38,720 nt of DNA. Source: Nitrospirales bacterium. GTDB taxonomy: Bacteria > Nitrospirota > Nitrospiria > Nitrospirales > UBA8639. The position numbers and the translations under genes were made by a program. This document shows, one piece after another, positions 33,236-38,720 of the stretch. The stretch lies in NCBI GenBank assembly GCA_029261235.1, contig JAJDBS010000221.1, forward strand, positions 1 to 38,720, read 5' to 3'. Below the pieces are notes generated by a model, which saw only the letters and a program-made list of their open reading frames with translations, ran no database searches and had not been told where the DNA came from. How positions within the stretch are numbered: the first letter of the stretch is position 1; each line of letters starts with the position of its first letter.

Positions 33236-34699
33236 TTGAAAAAGTTCGCTCTGATAATTGGCAACTCCACTTACCCGGGTTCTCCTCTAAAAAACCCTGT
33301 GAATGATGCTAATGCTGTCCAGGAGAGACTGGCTAGACTTGGTTTTAAGACATTGAAGCGGACAGATGCGACTAATAAGAAAATGGAAGAAGGACTAAAT
33401 GAATTTTCTGCACATTTACACTCTTGTGAAGTTGCTCTTTTCTTTTTTGCAGGTCATGGGATGCAGATAAATGGAAAAAATTACCTAACTGCCATCGATA
33501 CCGATTTCGATAAAGAAATTGACGCTAAGTATTCTTCGCTCCCTTTGGATAAAGTAATAGAAGTTATGGAAAATGGTACAAATCAGACCGATATTATCAT
33601 GTTAGATGCATGCCGAAATAATCCATATGAGCGCAAATGGCGTGGAATTGATTCAAGAGGACTAGCCCCGGTATATGCCCCCAAGGGCATGATAATCGGA
33701 TACGCCACTTCCCCAGGTCAAGTTGCATACGATGGCGATGGTGAAAATGGTGCTTACACAGATGCGTTCCTTAAGCATTTGTCCATACCTGATATTACTA
33801 TTGAAGATTTATTTAAGAGAGTAAGAAATACTTTAAGCTCATCTACTCGCGGTCGCCAAATCTCATGGGAGCACACTTCCCTTATGGGTGATTTTTATTT
33901 CAACTTTTCCTTTGTCACCGATGAGTTGTTGCCAGAATACAGCGAAACTGCATTAGCGGATTCTGGCTTTACGCCACATTCATCAGATATTGCCCTTGAA
34001 ATAATCAACGGACTCAAGAGTCATGATTGGTACAAGCAGAATCCAGCTATCTCCAAGATTAACCAAGGCAATCTAGAGAAATTCAATAAAGATGAAATAT
34101 TCGTTTTAGGAAGAAATGTATATCAAGTAGCATGCGGCACCGCCCAAAAGGCCGTATGGTATTTAGAAAATTTGCACCAAAATCTCAAGCAATTGAACAA
34201 GAGCGTATGTTTTCATTTGCTCAATGGGTTGCTGTTTGAAGTTTATTTTGACTCAACAGGGAGATTCAGGACGAGTACAAAGGCAGACATGATTGATAGT
34301 ATATTTCAGCTTGAAAAATCTGATGATTTCAAGGAATCATTTAAATTCATTCGGCAAGCACTAAAACCTTATTTCAAAAACCTCTTTTATATGCCTTCAT
34401 CTGCCAGAAGTATTAGTATTGATGTATCTTGTATTGATATTGAAAAAGACAATAAAGCGATAGACGGTGTCTTCTTTGAGGCTGACAACGTTCTTTATGA
34501 TGCAACGGGAAATGAATATTTTGATCCGAAAAAAGATGTCTGCATACGAAAAATAACAAAAAAAGAACTGAACGAGGAACTATCCAGCGCCCTAATAACG
34601 CCCAGCTTCCGTCTTAGAGTAAATTTTATTAACTTAGAAGACGAAAGAGAAACCCTACTAGCACCTTACAGAATGAACATCAAAAGATTAGCAAAGTAA
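33236..34699 (+). CDS. Caspase-family (C14) peptidase with unknown C-terminal domain
   Basis: 487 residues from TTG 33236, with GGCAGGTG about 8 bases upstream; the next residues KKFALIIGNSTYP are the canonical first strand, so the start is well placed. The peptidase domain (1-225) has the dyad H74 (FFFAGHGMQ) and C126 (IIMLDACRNNPYE), plus YATSPGQVAYDG and NGAYTDAFLKHL. Residues about 230-487 form a mixed alpha/beta region with no recognised family. Bacterial caspase-like proteins often act as effectors of regulated cell death or antiphage defence; that role here is inferred. The gene is AT-rich compared with its neighbours and lies between inverted repeat arms. Confidence 0.88.
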   Translation: MKKFALIIGNSTYPGSPLKNPVNDANAVQERLARLGFKTLKRTDATNKKMEEGLNEFSAHLHSCEVALFFFAGHGMQINGKNYLTAIDTDFDKEIDAKYSSLPLDKVIEVMENGTNQTDIIMLDACRNNPYERKWRGIDSRGLAPVYAPKGMIIGYATSPGQVAYDGDGENGAYTDAFLKHLSIPDITIEDLFKRVRNTLSSSTRGRQISWEHTSLMGDFYFNFSFVTDELLPEYSETALADSGFTPHSSDIALEIINGLKSHDWYKQNPAISKINQGNLEKFNKDEIFVLGRNVYQVACGTAQKAVWYLENLHQNLKQLNKSVCFHLLNGLLFEVYFDSTGRFRTSTKADMIDSIFQLEKSDDFKESFKFIRQALKPYFKNLFYMPSSARSISIDVSCIDIEKDNKAIDGVFFEADNVLYDATGNEYFDPKKDVCIRKITKKELNEELSSALITPSFRLRVNFINLEDERETLLAPYRMNIKRLAK

Positions 34700-34872
34700 T
34701 GCCCCCAACTATCGGTTAAAGAAGGACTGGGAAATCCGCTGCGAAGCTTTGCCATGCTACAGCGAATTGTCAGGCGGAGGTATAGCCTGATTCAAAACTA
34801 AAAAGAATCGTTAGACTGCAAGGCCTTACCTCAAAGATGTCCCCACAGATTTTTTATCTCTCTTCTTTCGAA

Positions 34873-35065
34873 CCGACGCCTGCTGCTCGGCCTTCCGGGC
34901 GGACGCTCTTTAGAAGTTGGTGGACCTTGTTTGAGAGAAGCGAGTTGGTCCGCCCTCCTGTTTCCTGCGTCTGCTTAATCTAAAAAGGCCGAACTGGGCG
35001 TCAATGGTTTTGGGTCCTTTTGCCGAAACAAAAGGACCTCGGCTATCGGGCCGAAACCCGGTTCA
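34873..35065 (-). repeat. Right arm of the inverted repeat pair around the caspase gene
   Basis: Reads as the reverse complement of parts of 32592-32902: CCGACGCCTGCTG, GCGAGTTGGTCCGCC, TGGTTTTGGGTCC, CCTTTTGCCGAAACAAAAGG and CGAAACCCGG. The arms enclose about 1,970 bp. The outer edge lies 12 bases before the start of a truncated phosphatase gene. Confidence 0.8.
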
Positions 35066-35077
35066 CGCAAATACTAA

Positions 35078-35236
35078 ATGAAGAAACTATTGTTTGTGTG
35101 TAGTGAAACTCGGCTTCGGAGCCCAACTGCAGAAGCTGTTTTTTCAGAATACGAAAGGGTTGAGGCTAGATCATGCGCTATGTGGAATGGCCTCACGTCA
35201 TACCTTGAATTCAAGTCTACCCGACGCCAAGAATGA
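35078..35236 (+). pseudogene. 5' fragment of a low-molecular-weight protein tyrosine phosphatase-like gene
   Basis: From ATG 35078 the frame reads MKKLLFVCSETRLRSPTAEA, then VFSEYERVEARS. This contains the P-loop CSETRLR (C-x5-R) of the short LMW-PTP family, members of which are usually 105-115 residues. After about 32 residues the family pattern stops and the frame ends at TGA 35234 after 52 residues. The general-acid Asp region and the rest of the fold are missing, so the product should be inactive. No ribosome binding site is obvious because repeat sequence lies directly upstream. Confidence 0.65.
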
Positions 35237-35389
35237 GTTTGGAAACCAGGCAGGGAAGGTTGTTATGCTCATCTGTATAAGAAGCTATGATAAAAGTAAA
35301 AACAGTGTAAACCTTTGATATTTTCCGGTTTAGGTAAAAAGGCTTTTTAAAATTCCTAATCCCGTTAATAAGAAAAAACAGACATTCGC

Positions 35390-36181
35390 ATGTACTACTT
35401 TCGCGTGACGCTCGCCTATAAAGGCACTCACTACTCTGGTTGGCAGGCACAGTCTCTCGATACCTTTCGTGAGGAAAAACCAACGGTTGAAGGCACGATT
35501 TTAAACGCCCTGAAAAAAATTGTGAAGTATCAACCCTGTACGATTTCTGCCGCGAGTCGTACGGATCGCGGTGTTCATGCGCAGGGTCAACAGGCGAGAA
35601 TTACACTACCGATAGCAATTAATCCCGAACACCTGTTACTGGGACTTAACTCCTTATTGCCAGGCGATATTCGAGTGCTCAATTGTACGGCATCGACAAA
35701 GGATTATCAGCCGAATAGAAATAGTATGAGCAAGGAGTACCACTATTATTTTGTCGCATCACCAGTCGATAATGTCGCGACGTCTGATATTGCGCTGTAT
35801 TTGCCTTCCAAGAGTCACGAACCTGACAATCTGGAGTTACTACGAGCAGCCTGCCAGCTATTTGTTGGCCAGCATGATTTTTACAGCTTTAGTCGCCGTG
35901 ATAAATCTGTGGTGACGAGCGTCAGAGAGGTGTTGTATTGCGATATTCATCAGGCTAATTTTATGCCGATGGTCGATGGCATGTATTATCTGAAAATCGT
36001 TGGTGATGGTTTTCTCAAATACATGGTCCGCTATTTAATGGGTGCTTTACTGGGTTTGGCCAGAGGGCGCATCACACTCGATAACATTTCACTTCATTTG
36101 CAACAACATCATGAACACAAATTAAGACCTAGAGCGAAAGCCAAAGGTTTGCATTTAATTCATATTGAAGGGCCAGAGTAA
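35390..36181 (+). CDS. truA: TruA-type tRNA pseudouridine synthase
   Basis: 263 residues. It begins MYYFRVTLAYKGTHYSGWQA and holds the catalytic Asp in AASRTDRGVHAQGQ, both strong TruA signatures. GDGFLKYMVRYLMGALLGLA near the C-terminus is the other conserved block. TruA makes pseudouridine at positions 38-40 of the tRNA anticodon stem. The length is normal. The ATG at 35390 has only a weak AAGAAAA upstream. It stands alone: repeat-rich DNA lies on both sides, with the third inverted-repeat element copy 100 bases downstream. Confidence 0.93.
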   Translation: MYYFRVTLAYKGTHYSGWQAQSLDTFREEKPTVEGTILNALKKIVKYQPCTISAASRTDRGVHAQGQQARITLPIAINPEHLLLGLNSLLPGDIRVLNCTASTKDYQPNRNSMSKEYHYYFVASPVDNVATSDIALYLPSKSHEPDNLELLRAACQLFVGQHDFYSFSRRDKSVVTSVREVLYCDIHQANFMPMVDGMYYLKIVGDGFLKYMVRYLMGALLGLARGRITLDNISLHLQQHHEHKLRPRAKAKGLHLIHIEGPE

Positions 36182-36280
36182 ATGGTCGATCAGGTCACTC
36201 CTCGATTTTTCTTCTCTGATACTGTTGAATAATATCGAGTTCCAAAGGCTATTTTACCCAAGACAACTTTTGTGACCAAG

Positions 36281-36467
36281 GGCTTCGGGCCTGTTCAGAA
36301 AAGTTCGTCCAGCAAGGCCGCAGCCGTTTTTGCTTGCGGAGCGTACCTTCTGTACGTGAGCACGGAAAAAGGGCGACCTGCCTGCGCGAAGCCACTTCGG
36401 CAGGCATGGAACCACTAGCCTGTCAGCCGTAGCCTTAGCGAAGGCTGGCGGCTTTTTTTACAGGCCC
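36281..36467 (-). repeat. Small inverted-repeat element, copy C (about 187 bp, inverted)
   Basis: On the minus strand it reads GGCCTGTAAAAAAAGCCGCC... and ends CGAACTTTTCTGAACAGGCC, then CGAAGCC. The order of blocks is the same as in copy B, including the CATGCCTGCCGAAG...CGCAGGCAGG module that copy A lacks. It lies between truA and the sugar phosphate isomerase-like gene, and being hairpin-forming may act as a transcript end. Confidence 0.78.
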
Positions 36468-36676
36468 TCTCTGAGACTGCAGAACATGGGTGAACTTACA
36501 ATGTGCCTTATTCTTTTTGATCCTGAAAAAGGCGGTTTCCTTTTGTCAGCCGGCGTCACGAATCGGTAGGAACGCGTTGCATCTGAAGGGTTCCAGAGCA
36601 CTTTAACTATCCGGGTCACGCCGCCGGCGGCAATAGAGTTTTCACCAATACAACCAGGTTGATGGAATACGCGTCA

Positions 36677-37774
36677 TCAGGACTCGAGATTGTCCAGGTA
36701 GCCGGCCAGGATTTTCCTTAGGTTCTCCACGATGTCTTTTGAATGGCTGAGGGCCGCACGAGCATCCGTCCGCTCTTTTTCAAGTCTTCTTTCCAGAACG
36801 TGCCCGGTCAGGTTGGCTGGAAAGCAGGTTTTGCTGGGATTTTGCTGAGCGAAAATCTTGGTCTTAGACTCATTTGGCGTTCTCAACCCCAGGCAGAGGT
36901 GATCCACAGCCATCTGTATCGCGAATAATTTCACCTGAGCGGCGTCCGACTCGGAGCCCAGACAGAGAAGATCCAGGAACATCTTCGCTAAATTGAGATG
37001 GCCGGTTCCCATCTCCACGCCAAGCTGAACTCGAATTCCGTCCGTGCCCACGATCCGGACATCCTTGCAGTGGACGCCTTGAATGTGTTTGCTCATGACC
37101 ATCAGATCGTCCAGTGGCTCTCGACCGGCCGAGACAGGATTGCCAAAATCGAAAAGGATCCCGATCCGCTCAGAGCCCACTCGTTCGACGACATCGACCA
37201 TTTCATGCCCCGTGAGCAACTCGTGTTGTTCGAGCAGCACCATCTGGTCCCACTTTTCGGCCATTTCCGCCATGTAGGAAAGATCCCTGACCGCCTGATT
37301 GCAAATTTCCTTGAGGGTCCCTCCCATTCGAATGTAGCACCGAATGACACTCGTCCCCATGGCGCGCGCGACACGGATGACATCTTCAACATCACTTTTC
37401 TGGGTGGCGCTGATGTCGAGCTGCAGATCGAGCTTTCGTTTCCCTTTTTGTTCGGCGAGCCGTTTGAGATCCTCGTCTGGCTCGCCCGAGAGGCAGACCC
37501 GCGGCCCATCCTTGGCAATATGTAGTTGAGCTCCATCGAAGCCCCAATCGCGGGCGAGATCTATGAATTCGGCTACGGTCAGCTTCCCACGATCAAAGTT
37601 TAGCTCCAAGCTGTAGCGGTTCAGACTCCACTGTATCTTCCCGATGCGAGAGAGCAGCCTCCTGGCTAAAGTCGGGTCCAATGACGGTATTGGGAAACCG
37701 GGAGTCCCATAACCCTGGCCGCCAGCAAAATCAAGAAGTGTTTTCTGATGATCCATGTTCGCGATTTCATACAT
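36677..37774 (-). CDS. Sugar phosphate isomerase/epimerase-like TIM-barrel protein
   Basis: 365 residues from ATG 37774, chosen for GAGG 7 bases upstream; a GTG at 37882 would add 36 residues that look unstructured. The AP-endonuclease-2/xylose isomerase-like barrel starts near KIQWSLNRYSLELNF. Possible metal ligands occur in VLLEQHELLTGHEMVDVVER (Glu), IGILFDFGNPVS (Asp), HIQGVHCKDVRI (His) and LGVEMGTGHLNL (Glu/His), the order expected for this fold. The substrate is unknown. The C-terminal 60 residues are helical and beyond the barrel. Tandem TGA stops end the gene. Confidence 0.82.
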   Translation of the reverse strand: MYEIANMDHQKTLLDFAGGQGYGTPGFPIPSLDPTLARRLLSRIGKIQWSLNRYSLELNFDRGKLTVAEFIDLARDWGFDGAQLHIAKDGPRVCLSGEPDEDLKRLAEQKGKRKLDLQLDISATQKSDVEDVIRVARAMGTSVIRCYIRMGGTLKEICNQAVRDLSYMAEMAEKWDQMVLLEQHELLTGHEMVDVVERVGSERIGILFDFGNPVSAGREPLDDLMVMSKHIQGVHCKDVRIVGTDGIRVQLGVEMGTGHLNLAKMFLDLLCLGSESDAAQVKLFAIQMAVDHLCLGLRTPNESKTKIFAQQNPSKTCFPANLTGHVLERRLEKERTDARAALSHSKDIVENLRKILAGYLDNLES

Positions 37775-38051
37775 CGGAATCCTCGGAAATGAGAGGGTGT
37801 AAGGGGTCAAGTCTTGATTGAACAGATTTAAATCCGGTTGACTCGAAAGCGAAAGAGGGGGCAAGCTTTTTTCCTCTCCCACGCCACCACGGTGCGTAAG
37901 GCTGAGTCTGATTCATGATCATGGTCTACTCAGACCCAACTTGCTAGGTGAATTCCCGCAGATCAGACGACAGGGTCGGCAGATTGACCCTGTGTCGGGG
38001 CTTAGCACTTTGCGTTCAAGGCAAAAAGGTCTTTTAGGATTCCTCTTTCCC

Positions 38052-38720
38052 TTAGGTTTTTTTCTTTCTCTTTTCTGGTTTTCTTTTTACCGGTTTTCTT
38101 TTTTTCTTTTTGTTCCTTCTCTCCCCCTCTTCCTCCTCTATTGTTTTTAGCAGCTCCTCCAAGCTGGGTTCCTCGCTGGGATATGCCAGCGTAAAGGCGT
38201 AATCCTTTTTCGTGAGTTCGATGACATCGATCTCTTGATCTAAAAACACCTGAATCTCCTCAAGCCGTGCCTTTTCTTCTTTGCTGCAGAACGAAAGAGC
38301 TATCCCCTTTTTGACCCCACGCCCGGTTCTTCCCACACGATGCACGTAGTTTTCTGCCTTATCCGGCAAGTCATAGTTCAGCACATAATGAACATCAGGA
38401 ATGTCGATGCCACGTGCGCTGACATCTGTGGCGATTAACACCTGACAGGCTCCTGCTTTAAATGCGTTCATCACCTCAGCCCGGTCACGCTGATCCTTTT
38501 CCCCATGAATGGTCAGCGTTTCTATCTCAACACGACCCATCGCCTTGGCGACCCGTTCAGCGCGCACACGTGTTCGAACGAACACGATCACCCGGCTCTC
38601 AGGATTATCGGTCAGGAACCGCTCCAGGAAAAACCGTTTATCATCCATTTCAACGAACATGACATAGTGGGTGACATTTTTGGAGACACGATTATCTGGC
38701 GAGATTTGAATCCGGATCGC
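38052..38720 (-). CDS. DEAD-box RNA helicase, C-terminal part (5' end outside window)
   Basis: The frame is open to the right edge, giving about 222 residues of the RecA2 half. Motif IV is VIVFVRTR, motif V is ATDVSARGIDIPDVHYVLNYD and motif VI is HRVGRTGR, all intact. The domain is followed by a short helical region and a Lys/Arg-rich tail (RRNKKKKRKPVKRKPEKRKK) that probably binds RNA, as in RhlE-type helicases. The upstream Q, Walker A and DEAD motifs lie beyond the window. The subfamily is therefore inferred. A 7-bp hairpin without a T-run lies downstream at 37971-37992. Confidence 0.9.
   Translation of the reverse strand, partial: AIRIQISPDNRVSKNVTHYVMFVEMDDKRFFLERFLTDNPESRVIVFVRTRVRAERVAKAMGRVEIETLTIHGEKDQRDRAEVMNAFKAGACQVLIATDVSARGIDIPDVHYVLNYDLPDKAENYVHRVGRTGRGVKKGIALSFCSKEEKARLEEIQVFLDQEIDVIELTKKDYAFTLAYPSEEPSLEELLKTIEEEEGERRNKKKKRKPVKRKPEKRKKKT

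Noticed and set aside
35094..35318. 74-aa frame downstream of the right repeat arm
   Set aside because: A different frame in the same place encodes a recognisable phosphatase P-loop fragment.

Overview
The window is a mostly housekeeping stretch of a free-living, Gram-negative-type bacterial chromosome of middling GC. It carries lipoprotein signals, a monofunctional peptidoglycan glycosyltransferase, PilZ/STAS/HDOD signalling proteins and PPK2. The gene set and style resemble Nitrospirota (Nitrospira-like), but no gene here proves that, so the taxonomy is a low-confidence inference. No CRISPR array, rRNA or intact transposase was seen.

Layout. 1-3.7 kb: end of an MtaB-type methylthiotransferase, miaB, an HDOD regulator between two same-orientation copies of a small inverted-repeat element, and tRNA-Arg(ACG) with its own promoter. 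3.7-6.4 kb: accessory and decayed DNA with a 152-bp element bearing IS6-like ends, a protein remnant, a 43-aa membrane protein and a MobC/relaxase pair. 6.5-11.2 kb: a TPR-2OG oxygenase fusion, an exported HEAT-repeat protein, an exported beta-rich protein and a STAS-PilZ pair. 11.2-12.4 kb: mraZ away from the dcw cluster, followed in the same frame by a RusA-type nuclease. 13.4-17.5 kb: radical SAM enzyme, MscS channel, PPK2. 17.5-25.5 kb: a degraded dodecin, a lipoprotein, a beta-CASP nuclease, a LOG protein, a CopD-like membrane protein, two novel helical proteins, a degraded lipase, a degraded RRM protein and a membrane-anchored Lon-type protease. 25.6-32.6 kb: a papain-alpha/beta hydrolase fusion, cbpA-cbpM, an MgtC/DUF4010 membrane protein, a zinc alcohol dehydrogenase and mtgA. 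32.6-35.2 kb: a caspase-family gene between two inverted repeat arms, with a truncated phosphatase gene at the right boundary. 35.4-38.7 kb: truA, a third copy of the inverted-repeat element, a sugar phosphate isomerase-like protein and the C-terminal part of a DEAD-box helicase.

Two themes stand out. First, small non-autonomous repeats are frequent, and several abut gene ends: the caspase arms begin at the mtgA stop codon, one repeat supplies the stop of the LOG gene, and another begins just after the miaB stop. Second, decayed genes are numerous: dodecin, RRM protein, family I.5-like lipase, low-molecular-weight phosphatase, a frameshifted mobC and an unidentified remnant. The best candidates for an undescribed system are the inverted-repeat caspase cassette, the papain-hydrolase fusion and the in-frame mraZ-rusA arrangement.
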